A stretch of DNA of 64,000 bases from Fontibacillus panacisegetis (GTDB lineage: Bacteria > Bacillota > Bacilli > Paenibacillales > Paenibacillaceae): the NCBI RefSeq assembly GCF_900102215.1, contig NZ_FNBG01000006.1:1-64000 (forward strand). Reading direction: 5' to 3'. Under the pieces are notes generated by a model. The model did no database searches, was not told the origin of the DNA, and worked only from the letters and a program-made list of their open reading frames with translations. Below, in pieces: positions 53,824 to 62,856 of the stretch (positions are counted from its first letter, which is position 1; each line of letters opens with the position of its first letter). The position numbers and the translations under genes were made by a program.

Positions 53824-56553
53824 TTAGTATTCATTACGCTTCATTATTAAAGCATTTACTAATTGAGTTGCTATTGGATGTTTACCGTAATTGTCCTTCA
53901 GCTTCCAAGTTGTTAAGATGAGACTGCCTTGAGCGCTTCGCTGTACAATCAAGGAACCGCCAGCTTGCCCAAGCCACCCCTGAAAGTACCCCGAAAGAAT
54001 CCGGCTTGTTTCTGTGATATTCTCATTTCCGAACATGTACACAACACGCCCCATCGTTCCACCTAATTTATTGTAATTGCTAAACGGAACGATATATTCA
54101 GGGTACAGGCCTTCCATCTCCCAGCCCATCTCATGGAGCAGAGGAATACCTTCAAAATAACCAGGATCAACGTAGTTAAAGGAAGATGTGCGATCCCAGC
54201 TTTCCCCTTGTACAAGCTGCCGGAACGTAAATTGTCCTTTTTGCGACAGTTTATCTCCTTCTTCAGCCAAGAACAATACGTGTCCACCTTGGCGATAATA
54301 CTCCATGACAGCATCGTCCAGAGTGGAAGTGATTACAACCTCAGCAGCTTCAATTGTATCAACTACTGATAATCCGTTATCTTGGAGCACGGCTTTAAAA
54401 TCTCCCCCCAGCTTATATGCACATACAGCAACCTGAGACATCTGAGTTTGAGGAGAAATCGTTAGCTCCTCTTCGTTAACTGCCGCATTTTCACCATCTA
54501 AAACTAGAGTTAGCTTCAAACGATGGAATGACGCTTTTGGAACAGCTGGAACCGTAAACTGAATCACTTCCGAGAGTTTTACATAAGCGCGGTTTCCTTC
54601 ATGAAGCGGAATACTCCCACATTCATTAGTTCCGCAAATTTCCCATTTAACAACTCCATTAAGCGGAAGCATATCATCATTGCATATAATGACATCCCAT
54701 GCCTGCTCTTCCTCGCACCAAAGATTTCGCTTCATTCGATCAGCCATTACAATTAAACTGCCATTAAAATCAGCCGCATGATCTATGCCGAGCTTCATGT
54801 TTCTTGTATAGTCCAGCCAGCCGTTTGTTTCCCACTCAATATCTGTGAATTCTGTAACAACATATCCGTTGATTTTTGGCTGTTTACGCATTTCTTCGAT
54901 AAGGGATTTCACAGCCCGATGCATTCTGCGCTGAGAATAAAACGACAATTGCTCAAAATCACCGAAGATTTCATTTAATTGATATTTTTCGAAATTACGC
55001 AAGGCGGTAAGAGGATTCTTGAAATCCTCACGATGAGTATCATCCCCCAGATTTGAAAACCACGAAGGTTCTCCCTGATAGTACTCGAACAATTTTTGAA
55101 TACTTGGCAATCCCCATACCCCGAACTCGGATACGATAATCGGCTCACCCTCCGGTTTATAGCCTTTCACATAGTTCTTCTCAGGGGTTCCTACCATATA
55201 ATCGTCTATATCTGACTTCCAATCTTCTATCTGCTCAGGCAATACAAAATAGCGATGATGGTCATTAATATCGGTCTTCACATGTACCCAGCCGGAATTG
55301 TCGCAGATCAGTCGAGTAGGGTCTAGTTGCTTAATTTCGTCGTACATCTTTTTCACATGCTCTTGCTTCTCTATATCATTAGCTAAATCCCATTCCAATC
55401 CCCATTCTTCATTATATAGAGACCAAATCAGGATAGATGGATGGTTAAAATCACGCTCGATCATACCCGTAAGCTCACTATGAAATCTTTGTCTACTCTG
55501 TGCTGACCATTTCACTACGTTAGGGGTTTCAGCCCAAATTAGCATCCCCATTCGATCGGCCCAGTAGAGGTAGCGAGGAATCTCAACCTTAATATGCTTG
55601 CGAAGCAAGTTAAAACCCATCTGTTTCGCTAAATTGATTTCATTGTGTATCCACTCGTCAGACGGAGCAATGTAAATGGTATCCGGATAAAAAGCTTGAT
55701 CCAGCGCCCCGCGCACATACAGTGGCTTATGATTCAATAGCAGTTGTCCATCATGAAATTCAATCTCTCTCATCCCAAAATAAATACTAATCTCATCGAT
55801 GATTATATCGCTCTTAACGTCTATGATTTTTACGAGCATATCATATAAATGCGGATTTTGCGGTGACCACAGAGTCGCGTTCTTAAGAGGTATAACGTGT
55901 TTTGCTTCATTATCTGTAACGCTCTCTCTAGCTATCGATAGAATATTCTGAGGGTCCATATGGTCTGTTACAACATATTCAACTACTAGCTCACCCTCTA
56001 TTTCACCAGAAATAGTCAGCTTCGCCTCTACTATCTCATCATCAATATTCGGATATGCATGCACTTGTTTAATGAAGCAATTTGCACGTAATTCCAAGGT
56101 AACATCCTGCCAGATCCCACTGATTCTTGTATACCAGCTGCCTTGCTTACCAATCGGAATTTCAGCATTATCCTGGGGATCAAATACTCGAACCGTAAGT
56201 CTGTTCATTCCCCCCCGATTTATAACATCCGTTACGTCAAATTCGAAAGGAGTAAATCCGCCTTCATGCTCTCCAATGTACACTCCGTTCAACCATACTC
56301 TTGCCTGAAAATCTACTGCACCAAAATGAAGATATGCGTGTCTATCAGTAGGGATTTCCAGGCTAGCAAATTCTTTCTCGTACCACCCCGTACCACAGTA
56401 TTGCACGTAATCCTCTTCTCGCTGCCATATATGCGGAACCTCAACCTGCCGAGATTCTTTTAAACCTTCGGCAAACCAAGCTTCTCTTTCTCCCTGATCC
56501 TTCCGGTCGATTCGAAAATTCCACAATCCGCTTAAGTTATGACTCTCTCTCAT
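53824..56553 (-). CDS. Glycoside hydrolase family 2 (beta-glucuronidase/beta-galactosidase-like)
   Basis: A 909-residue GH2 enzyme. It has an N-terminal sugar-binding jelly roll (LSGLWNFRIDRKD ... YLHFGAVDFQARVWLNG), an immunoglobulin-like domain, and a TIM barrel with acid/base Glu in LIWSLYNEEWGLEW (about 378) and nucleophile Glu in PIIVSEFGVWG (about 475). About 300 extra C-terminal residues follow. No signal peptide is seen, so it is cytosolic and probably acts on the sugar imported by the adjacent ABC system. The substrate (glucuronide, galactoside or mannoside) is not fixed. It is the last gene of the cluster. Confidence 0.85.
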   Translation of the reverse strand: MRESHNLSGLWNFRIDRKDQGEREAWFAEGLKESRQVEVPHIWQREEDYVQYCGTGWYEKEFASLEIPTDRHAYLHFGAVDFQARVWLNGVYIGEHEGGFTPFEFDVTDVINRGGMNRLTVRVFDPQDNAEIPIGKQGSWYTRISGIWQDVTLELRANCFIKQVHAYPNIDDEIVEAKLTISGEIEGELVVEYVVTDHMDPQNILSIARESVTDNEAKHVIPLKNATLWSPQNPHLYDMLVKIIDVKSDIIIDEISIYFGMREIEFHDGQLLLNHKPLYVRGALDQAFYPDTIYIAPSDEWIHNEINLAKQMGFNLLRKHIKVEIPRYLYWADRMGMLIWAETPNVVKWSAQSRQRFHSELTGMIERDFNHPSILIWSLYNEEWGLEWDLANDIEKQEHVKKMYDEIKQLDPTRLICDNSGWVHVKTDINDHHRYFVLPEQIEDWKSDIDDYMVGTPEKNYVKGYKPEGEPIIVSEFGVWGLPSIQKLFEYYQGEPSWFSNLGDDTHREDFKNPLTALRNFEKYQLNEIFGDFEQLSFYSQRRMHRAVKSLIEEMRKQPKINGYVVTEFTDIEWETNGWLDYTRNMKLGIDHAADFNGSLIVMADRMKRNLWCEEEQAWDVIICNDDMLPLNGVVKWEICGTNECGSIPLHEGNRAYVKLSEVIQFTVPAVPKASFHRLKLTLVLDGENAAVNEEELTISPQTQMSQVAVCAYKLGGDFKAVLQDNGLSVVDTIEAAEVVITSTLDDAVMEYYRQGGHVLFLAEEGDKLSQKGQFTFRQLVQGESWDRTSSFNYVDPGYFEGIPLLHEMGWEMEGLYPEYIVPFSNYNKLGGTMGRVVYMFGNENITETSRILSGYFQGWLGQAGGSLIVQRSAQGSLILTTWKLKDNYGKHPIATQLVNALIMKRNEY

Positions 56554-56583
56554 ATCTTCTCCTCCATTACATAAATCCTGTTA

Positions 56584-57423
56584 TTACTTTATTCCAGTCA
56601 TAGAAATACCTTTGATGATGTGCCGTTGGAACAACAGGAAGACGAGAATTGCAGGAATACTCGCAAGAACATTCGATGCCATTGGCACAGCTAAATCTGT
56701 CGCGAAGATACTCTGGAACGTCGGTATACCTACAGGCAGTGTCATCATCGAAGTCTCTTGTGCAACGAGTAAAGGCCAGAGCAAGTTATTCCACGACTGT
56801 ATGAAAATAAAGATACTAACCGCAGCCATGGAGCTTTTAGATAATGGCCAAATCATTTTCCACCAGATAACGAATATATTGGCTCCGTCAATTTTGGCAG
56901 CCTCAAGTAATTCATTTGGAAGCTGATCGATAAATTGCTTAAGAATTAAGAAGGCAAGAGGCAACATCATTCCCGGCCAAATTAACGCATTATAGCTATT
57001 AGTCCAACCAAATTCAGTAATCATATCGAACAATGGAACAACGATAGATTCCACAGGTACCATCATTCCTACTAGAATGAGTGCAAAAATAAATGTCTTA
57101 CCTTTAAATTGTATTCGTGATACTGCAAATGCCGCCCATGAACTGAACAATACGGTAATAGCTGTTTGCACAACACCAACAATGACACTGTTCCATGTCC
57201 ATCTCCACATCATGGCTGTTCCGTCCGGTTTTAACACAGCTTTAAAGCTCTCAAGTGAAAACTTCGTTGTGAACAGCTCACCAAGCACAGTAACCGTGGA
57301 GCCAGGCTGCTTCAATGCCGCTATAAGCATCCACAATATGGGTGCAAACATGATGACAGCTAACGCATACCCGATAATGTAGCCTACGATTTTTGAGTCA
57401 ATGATTCGTTTTATGTTACTCAC
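56584..57423 (-). CDS. Carbohydrate ABC transporter permease (MalG-like), second cluster
   Basis: A 279-residue CUT1 permease with six membrane spans and the EAA loop ELLEAAKIDGANIFVIWWKM. It pairs with the MalF-like subunit encoded upstream; 19 bp separate them. It is followed by the GH2 gene after 30 bp. No ATPase is encoded in the cluster, so a shared MsmX-type ATPase is expected. Sugar unknown. Confidence 0.88.
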   Translation of the reverse strand: MSNIKRIIDSKIVGYIIGYALAVIMFAPILWMLIAALKQPGSTVTVLGELFTTKFSLESFKAVLKPDGTAMMWRWTWNSVIVGVVQTAITVLFSSWAAFAVSRIQFKGKTFIFALILVGMMVPVESIVVPLFDMITEFGWTNSYNALIWPGMMLPLAFLILKQFIDQLPNELLEAAKIDGANIFVIWWKMIWPLSKSSMAAVSIFIFIQSWNNLLWPLLVAQETSMMTLPVGIPTFQSIFATDLAVPMASNVLASIPAILVFLLFQRHIIKGISMTGIK

Positions 57424-57442
57424 GCTTGTATCACCTCTTTAT

Positions 57443-58324
57443 TTAATTCTTTTTGCCCATCAGCAGCTTGTATTGTGCTAATGAAATCAGTGCAATCGTT
57501 AGGAACAGGACGAATGATACAGCTGAGGCATATCCCGTATCCCATTGCCGAAATGCGATTTGATAAATATAGTGAACAAGCGGCGTGGTAGATGTTCCCG
57601 GTCCGCCTTTTGTAATAAGCCAGGTTTGACCAAAAAGCTTGAAAGAGGCGATCGTTTGCAGAAGAATGACGAGCGCAGTTACTCCCTTCAGCGAAGGCAT
57701 GGTGATAAAACGAAACTGAGCCCATTTGTTGGCGCCATCGATATCTGCTGCTTCATATAAGTCTTCAGGAATTTCTTGTAAGCCTGCGAGGAACAATATC
57801 ATATTAAATCCGACTGTCCACCAGAGCGTGGCGATCAAGATGGACAACCATCCCATTCCCCAGCTTCCAAAAAACGATACTCCCATCGTAATCCCAAATG
57901 AATTTAATGTTTCAGCAATCAGACCTGTTCTGGATTGAAGGATAAATACCCAAATACTACCTATAACAGATACTGAGAGCATGTATGGCATAAAAAAGGC
58001 CATTCTAAGTATCGTAGTACCTTTCAATTTCATGTTGACCAATATAGCCATTCCGAGCCCCAAAACGACAATGGAAGGTGTGGATATCAAAATAAAGTAC
58101 AGTGTATTCCACAACGCGCTCCAGAACTTCTCATCTTCCATCATGTATCGATAATTATCCAATCCTACAAAGGTTTTCTCCGCGCCGAAGGTCCCGGATG
58201 ACAAGCTGCCTAGAAATCCTTTAAAAATTGGATAGATCCAAAATATTAGATAGAGGATCATGAAAGGAGCCAAAAAGGCAAGTGCAGTTAAGTAGTTTTT
58301 GTATATGTGGCTTTTCATTTTCAA
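57443..58324 (-). CDS. Carbohydrate ABC transporter permease (MalF-like), second cluster
   Basis: A 293-residue membrane protein with six spans and the EAA loop DLYEAADIDGANKWAQFRFI. It is the larger CUT1 permease subunit. It lies downstream of the binding-protein gene beyond an intercistronic hairpin, as in the first importer cluster. ATG 58324 with AAGGAGAG near upstream. Confidence 0.88.
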   Translation of the reverse strand: MKMKSHIYKNYLTALAFLAPFMILYLIFWIYPIFKGFLGSLSSGTFGAEKTFVGLDNYRYMMEDEKFWSALWNTLYFILISTPSIVVLGLGMAILVNMKLKGTTILRMAFFMPYMLSVSVIGSIWVFILQSRTGLIAETLNSFGITMGVSFFGSWGMGWLSILIATLWWTVGFNMILFLAGLQEIPEDLYEAADIDGANKWAQFRFITMPSLKGVTALVILLQTIASFKLFGQTWLITKGGPGTSTTPLVHYIYQIAFRQWDTGYASAVSFVLFLTIALISLAQYKLLMGKKN

Positions 58325-58353
58325 ATCTATCGCTCTCCTTCAAATGGAGATCT

Positions 58354-58382
58354 TACGGGATACTCATATGAAATATCCCGTA
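58354..58382 (-). promoter_or_regulatory. Intercistronic hairpin, second sugar ABC operon
   Basis: TACGGGATA and TATCCCGTA form perfect 9-bp arms around an 11-base loop, 20 bp past the binding-protein stop. No T-run follows, so as in the first cluster it may tune permease expression below that of the binding protein. Confidence 0.65.
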
Positions 58383-58401
58383 GTCTTCCATTTTGGATTA
58401 A

Positions 58402-59712
58402 CTATTTAGACATTAATTTGTCCGCATTCTTTTGCGCTGCTGCCAATCCTTCTTCAACCGACTTGATTCCATAGTTCACTTCTACAAGCGATTCAAGAAC
58501 CGCATCATTTACTGCACTGAGCTTCGTGGAATCCGGCATATATTTCACGATATCCATAACAGCTGCATAGCTTGCACGGTATGGCAGCGCTTTATATTCT
58601 TCCGATTCCAATACAGCTGGCTTGGATGGAACATGACCTGCTTTTGCCCACATAGCAGCGTTATCAGCTAACCAATCAGCGAATTTAACTGCTGCAACTT
58701 GTTTTTCCTTATTATCCTGCTTAGGTACGATTAATGTATGAGAGTCACCCCATGCTGCTGGTTGAGCATATAATTGCGGGAATGGAACTGCTGCAAAATC
58801 AAGCGATTTTTCACTTTCGAAGTTACCTGTTGACCATACACCAGTGAATGTAACAGCTGCTTTGGATGTTTTGAAAATGTCGTAGCTGTTGTCACCAATA
58901 TCAGGGAGCGCCAAACCTTTATCAATCCAAGATTTAATCAATTCCATCGCTACTTTACCTTCAGGTGTATCAATTGTTGGCTGACCATCTTTAAAGTAAG
59001 TACCACCTTGTTGCTGAACGAGTGCGTACCAGATCCAGTAAGTAAAGACGTTGTTGCTGCCGATAATAAGTGGAGATACATCAGCTGGGAGAGAACCTTT
59101 TAACGTTTCAAGCATTTTGGTAAAGCCCTCTGCCCCTGGCTCCATCTTGATGCTTCCATCTTCATTCAGGAGACCTGCATCTCCGAGGTATTTCTTGTTG
59201 TAATACATAACCACAGCATGAGTATCAAGAGGTACTGCGATATGCTGTCCATCACGAATGACAGAGGTTTCTTGGTTTTTACCGTAGGTTGACCAATCAA
59301 GTCCTGCTTCGGTTGCCAATTCGTCAAGCGGCTGGATCATGCCAGTTGGAATTAGCTCAGCCAAATGCGAAACGTGTGCGACTGCCACATCAGGTGCAGA
59401 GTTTGCTGCAAGTGAAGATAAGAGTTTTGGATAGTAATTGTCCCAGTTATTATTCATGAACTCGACTTTAATCTCGCTTTGAGATTCATTGAACGCTTTC
59501 ACCATGTTTTCCATGTATTCTCCGTCAGATCCACTGAACGGAACCCAATATTTAAGTTCAATGACTTCTTTGCTTACGTTGGCTGTTTTTTCATCCCCTG
59601 CATTGGAAGCGCCTTCATTTTTCTGAGCCGAATTATTTCCTTTAGAGCAGCCACTCAGCACCAAGCTTACTACCATGATTAGCAGTACAAAATGAGACAT
59701 CACTTTCTTCAT
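58402..59712 (-). CDS. Extracellular sugar-binding lipoprotein, second cluster
   Basis: A 436-residue CUT1 solute-binding lipoprotein. Its signal peptide ends in lipobox LSGC. Family features include YWVPFSGSDGEYMENMVKAF and an internal AAVTFTGVWSTGNFE segment. It should capture an oligosaccharide for import. The upstream region holds a promoter (TTGATA/TATAAT, 18-bp spacing) and TTATTACAA-type half-sites shared with the adjacent regulator gene. Confidence 0.9.
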   Translation of the reverse strand: MKKVMSHFVLLIMVVSLVLSGCSKGNNSAQKNEGASNAGDEKTANVSKEVIELKYWVPFSGSDGEYMENMVKAFNESQSEIKVEFMNNNWDNYYPKLLSSLAANSAPDVAVAHVSHLAELIPTGMIQPLDELATEAGLDWSTYGKNQETSVIRDGQHIAVPLDTHAVVMYYNKKYLGDAGLLNEDGSIKMEPGAEGFTKMLETLKGSLPADVSPLIIGSNNVFTYWIWYALVQQQGGTYFKDGQPTIDTPEGKVAMELIKSWIDKGLALPDIGDNSYDIFKTSKAAVTFTGVWSTGNFESEKSLDFAAVPFPQLYAQPAAWGDSHTLIVPKQDNKEKQVAAVKFADWLADNAAMWAKAGHVPSKPAVLESEEYKALPYRASYAAVMDIVKYMPDSTKLSAVNDAVLESLVEVNYGIKSVEEGLAAAQKNADKLMSK

Positions 59713-59750
59713 AACCCAATCCCCCTAAAGCTGATTTATTTTACAAACCG

Positions 59751-59780
59751 ATTATAACATCTATTTATGTTTTATATCAA
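59751..59780 (-). promoter_or_regulatory. Promoter of the second sugar ABC operon
   Basis: On the minus strand TTGATA (59780-59775) and TATAAT (59756-59751) are 18 bp apart. A TTATTACAA half-site ends 6 bp upstream of the -35 box. Confidence 0.7.
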
Positions 59781-59786
59781 TATAAT

Positions 59787-59795
59787 TTGTAATAA
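59787..59795 (-). promoter_or_regulatory. Regulator half-site next to the importer promoter
   Basis: TTATTACAA (minus strand) matches the half-site found in the two inverted repeats at 59892 and 60851. Its position just upstream of the -35 box suits an activator or an overlapping repressor. Confidence 0.5.
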
Positions 59796-59801
59796 AAATA
59801 T

Positions 59802-59838
59802 AAAAAAAGAAAAAAGCACACTAAGATTGTGCCTTTTT
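59802..59838 (-). terminator. Terminator of the ArsR-like regulator gene
   Basis: On the minus strand AAAAAGGCACA pairs with TGTGCTTTTTT across a loop and enters a T-rich tail. It separates the regulator transcript from the importer promoter. Confidence 0.8.
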
Positions 59839-59848
59839 ACACATAATA

Positions 59849-59869
59849 CTTATTATTCTCAATAATAAG
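59849..59869. promoter_or_regulatory. Palindrome upstream of the importer promoter
   Basis: CTTATTATT and AATAATAAG flank CTC with perfect 9-bp arms. It lies between the regulator stop and its terminator; it may be a regulatory site. Confidence 0.4.
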
Positions 59870-59891
59870 GGTCGTAAAAGCGCGTTTATCC

Positions 59892-59925
59892 TTGTTTTAT
59901 AACAACTTTTATTGTAATAAAACAA
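59892..59925. promoter_or_regulatory. Inverted-repeat operator candidate (importer side)
   Basis: TTGTTTTATAACAA and TTGTAATAAAACAA flank CTTTTA; the 14-bp arms match in 13 positions. The inner half-sites TTATAACAA and TTGTAATAA recur exactly in the regulator's own leader. Confidence 0.6.
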
Positions 59926-60834
59926 TCAATAATGAACATTCATAATGATTCCTTGTCGATAATTCCCAAAATTAGGTCCAAATAGATTTAATCCACCTGC
60001 ATTCACTGCATCTCTCTTCACTCCGATACGCAATGAAATAAACGGTTTCTCGTTGATGTTTAAATCATTTACAGTGACCTCGGAAATTTTCACTCCGTCT
60101 ATGAAGCTACCATTAGAATTAATCTTCCAATGCTTTAATAGCCCGTATTGGGTAAAATACGTCAGCCACCAATCTGGAGTGTTGAAACCTCTTTCTCCCC
60201 CAAAGTCTCCAGGCGAAGTCCATATACCGATTTCTATATCATTGACCCAGACAGTAATATCCGACGGCCAATCCAGCTTATGATAAGGAGCCTCCGAGCA
60301 TATTTCCGCACTGAACTGAATTTCAGACGCTATATTCCCGTAAGGAATGCGGTTTGGATACCGATATTCGACATAGCCCACCCGGAAATATAACAGTTGA
60401 GCCTCTCTCCGTCCTGGCTCGTAGAATGAACGCGGATCATCCTGAATGCCGATATAATCGCTTTCGCTAACTAGACCGCAGCTTGGCTCAGCCTGACAAT
60501 CTACATATTCGCCAATCGGCATGTCGATCGTAATCACGTTTTTATCCTTCTCTACATCTTCCGTAAATAAATCAATAATAATTCGATCGTAATTTTTAGA
60601 ATTGACCTTTTGCGTCCCCCGTCCAGGAACCAGCTCGGTAATGATCAGATTGACATCTTCCAGCTTCTTTACATTTACGGCTGTCGTGGAGAACGGAAGC
60701 CCAAGCTTCTCTGATAATTCATTTACGTTATGTGGACCTGTACTTAATATTTTCAGTATGTTCATCCGATGCTCGTTGGAGATAACTTTGCTTATTTCAA
60801 CTGCTTCGTCCATAGTTAGTTGTAAGATTTTTAT
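59926..60834 (-). CDS. ArsR-like winged-helix regulator with an unrecognised C-terminal domain
   Basis: About 303 residues. An N-terminal winged helix-turn-helix (AVEISKVISNEHRMNILKIL, then LSEKLGLPFSTTAVNVKKLE) is fused to a C-terminal region of about 200 residues rich in aromatic and Gly residues (WPSDITVWVNDIEIG, ISLRIGVKRDAVNAGG), probably a beta-sandwich; I do not recognise it. Position beside a sugar importer and GH2 gene suggests it senses a sugar. The start is unusual: GGAGG at 60843-60847 is correctly spaced for ATA (60834) or ATT (60837), while the first ATG is 30 bases away at 60813. Shared half-sites at 60851 and 59892 suggest control of itself and the importer. Confidence 0.75.
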   Translation of the reverse strand: MKILQLTMDEAVEISKVISNEHRMNILKILSTGPHNVNELSEKLGLPFSTTAVNVKKLEDVNLIITELVPGRGTQKVNSKNYDRIIIDLFTEDVEKDKNVITIDMPIGEYVDCQAEPSCGLVSESDYIGIQDDPRSFYEPGRREAQLLYFRVGYVEYRYPNRIPYGNIASEIQFSAEICSEAPYHKLDWPSDITVWVNDIEIGIWTSPGDFGGERGFNTPDWWLTYFTQYGLLKHWKINSNGSFIDGVKISEVTVNDLNINEKPFISLRIGVKRDAVNAGGLNLFGPNFGNYRQGIIMNVHY

Positions 60835-60850
60835 AATAAACACCTCCGTT

Positions 60851-60871
60851 TTATTACAACAATTGTTATAA
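60851..60871. promoter_or_regulatory. Inverted-repeat operator candidate (regulator leader)
   Basis: TTATAACAA and TTGTAATAA (minus strand) flank TTG just before the regulator's ribosome site. The half-sites are identical to those at 59897-59920. Confidence 0.6.
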
Positions 60872-61001
60872 TAATAAATATAACAGAAAACCTGTGGCAT
60901 TTGAAAGTGCTGGTTATCCTTAGAAATATTGCCGCCTTTATTTCATTATTCTATATGAGTGACTACGAGAAAGGGCCAAACTTGAGTTTTCTTGTACTAC
61001 A

Positions 61002-61040
61002 AAAAGACCTCCATAGCGTATGTATACGCCATAGAGGCCA
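61002..61040 (-). terminator. Terminator of the IscA-like gene
   Basis: On the minus strand CCTCTATGGCGTAT pairs with ATACGCTATGGAGG and is followed by TCTTTTTG, 124 bp past the stop. The interval 61041-61163 shows no feature I recognise. Confidence 0.85.
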
Positions 61041-61163
61041 TGTTCTACAACCTATAAACATCGATTTTAAGGTTGTGTTAATGTACATGAATCGGGATAG
61101 CTTCCGCTCAATTTATGCCGCCATCCGCAATTCTAAATGTCCATTCTCGCAGTTACTGGCGGA

Positions 61164-61520
61164 TTAATCACATACCTCAGGCTTGCCCTCTTCATCCCGC
61201 ATACGAAACGATTGACCGCAGCCGCAAGAAGCGATGGCGTTAGGATTATGGATTGTGAACCCACCACTCATGCCGGATTCCTGAAAGTCAATTTCAAGAC
61301 CGTTCAAATAGCGCATGCTTTCCTTGCCTACAACGACTTTGACTCCTTTGACGTCCATGAAGACATCGTTTTCGCTCTCTTGATCATCAAGCCCCATGCT
61401 ATATGAAAAACCACTGCAGCCACCCGGATTTACGCCGAGACGCAGAAACATCCCTTGAGTTTCTTCACCAGCAATCATATCTTTAATCCGATTAATAGCA
61501 CTGTCAGAAATTTCAATCAT
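61164..61520 (-). CDS. IscA/HesB-family iron-sulfur carrier protein (YutM-like)
   Basis: A 118-residue A-type Fe-S carrier. The three ligand cysteines are in NPGGCSGFSY and SCGCGQSF. It accepts Fe-S clusters from the SUF machinery and delivers them to apo-proteins. Length and motifs match Bacillus YutM. Upstream ATG has AGGAGGG. It sits near another Fe-S protein gene (Nfu, 63758). Confidence 0.92.
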   Translation of the reverse strand: MIEISDSAINRIKDMIAGEETQGMFLRLGVNPGGCSGFSYSMGLDDQESENDVFMDVKGVKVVVGKESMRYLNGLEIDFQESGMSGGFTIHNPNAIASCGCGQSFRMRDEEGKPEVCD

Positions 61521-61623
61521 TTTAAGCCCTCCTTTATATAAAAAGTATACTCCACATCTCTCTTCGCCTCAAGCAATGTGATATTTAGTACTGCAGTAAT
61601 CACAAACATCAATTTTCATCTTA

Positions 61624-61652
61624 TTGCCGCCTTGCAAATCGAGGTTTATAAT
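61624..61652 (+). promoter_or_regulatory. Promoter of mqnE
   Basis: TTGCCG (61624-61629) and TATAAT (61647-61652) are 17 bp apart, 87 bp before the start codon. Confidence 0.65.
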
Positions 61653-61738
61653 AGGAAAGTGATTCATACTGTCTAATAAGTCAATCCTTCCTAAATGATA
61701 GGGAGCGTATTGCGTAAAGTGGAAACGGAGGTACTTTA

Positions 61739-62845
61739 ATGGTTGCGGTAGCTACTCCAAATACGGATAAAAAAATGGCTGAAATCATTGAAAAAGTTAG
61801 GCTAGGACAACGTCTCACCCTTGAGGATGGGGTATATCTATATGAAAGCGACGATCTGTTAACGATCGGGCAGTTAGCTAATGAAGTTAACATGAGAAAA
61901 AACGGAAAGAAAGTATATTTTATCGAAAATATGAGTCTATATTTCACAAACATCTGTGAATCTCACTGCGCTTTTTGCAGCTTCCGTAAAGATCAAGGCG
62001 AAGAAGGAGCCTATACGCTGTCCGGCGCGGAAATGGTAGCTTATGTCGAGCAGCATATCCACCCTGGTGTTCGTGAGTTTCATATCGTCGGGGGTCATAA
62101 TCAACACGTACCTTTTCAGTACTATGTAGATTCGCTCAAGGCATTGAATGAACGTTTTCCTAACGTCACTCTCAAGGCCTACACTGCTGCAGAAATTGAG
62201 TTTTTCACCCGGATTAGCGGAATGAGTACAAAAGAAGTGCTTCTCGCTCTGAAAGAGGCTGGCCTAAAATCGCTTACCGGCGGCGGTGCTGAAATTTTGT
62301 CTGATCAATATCGGGAAAAGATGAAGGTGGAAAAAGCGAACGTTGATCAGTATCTCGACGTACACCGCACAGCACATCAGCTTGGTATGAAGACACATAC
62401 AACGATGTTGTATGGTTCTATTGAATCGCATGAGGATCGTATTCGCCATATGATCCAAATTCGTGAGCTTCAGGATGAAACTGGTGGGTTCATGGTATTT
62501 ATTCCGCTATCCATGCAGCCGCGCAACAAAAATGCAGGCATTATGCGTCGGAATTCCGCGTATGAAGATTTAAAAACGATCGCAATCAGTCGCTTGATGC
62601 TCGATAATATTCAGCATATCAAGGCTTATTTCATTAATATCGGAGTTCAATTGACTCAAGTAGCGCTCTCCTTTGGAGCCTCCGATGTGCACGGAACCAT
62701 TGTTAGAGAGAAGATCAGCCATGCTGCTGGCGCAGTAACTCCGGAAGGTATTACACGTAAAGAGTTAATCTGGCTTATCCAAGGTGCAGGACGAATCCCT
62801 GTTGAACGGGACACCTTTTATAACGAAATTCAAGTGTATGAATAA
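61739..62845 (+). CDS. mqnE: Aminofutalosine synthase
   Basis: A 368-residue radical SAM enzyme that joins SAM-derived adenosyl to 3-[(1-carboxyvinyl)oxy]benzoate in the futalosine pathway to menaquinone. The radical SAM cysteines are in NICESHCAFCSF near residue 75, with GGHNQHVPF and KSLTGGGAEIL further on. Length matches the MqnE/CofH-like family. The start is ATG with GGAGGT upstream. It shows that this organism makes menaquinone by the futalosine route, unlike Bacillus subtilis. Confidence 0.93.
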   Translation: MVAVATPNTDKKMAEIIEKVRLGQRLTLEDGVYLYESDDLLTIGQLANEVNMRKNGKKVYFIENMSLYFTNICESHCAFCSFRKDQGEEGAYTLSGAEMVAYVEQHIHPGVREFHIVGGHNQHVPFQYYVDSLKALNERFPNVTLKAYTAAEIEFFTRISGMSTKEVLLALKEAGLKSLTGGGAEILSDQYREKMKVEKANVDQYLDVHRTAHQLGMKTHTTMLYGSIESHEDRIRHMIQIRELQDETGGFMVFIPLSMQPRNKNAGIMRRNSAYEDLKTIAISRLMLDNIQHIKAYFINIGVQLTQVALSFGASDVHGTIVREKISHAAGAVTPEGITRKELIWLIQGAGRIPVERDTFYNEIQVYE

Positions 62846-62856
62846 GGCCTCGTAGT

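Noticed and set aside
61041..61163. Possible gene remnant downstream of the IscA-like gene
   Set aside because: A few short frames (for example one ending AEAIPIHVH) are interrupted by stops; no family could be recognised.
60901..61167. Rightward reading frame of 88 codons
   Set aside because: It crosses the terminator of the IscA-like gene and has no ribosome site.
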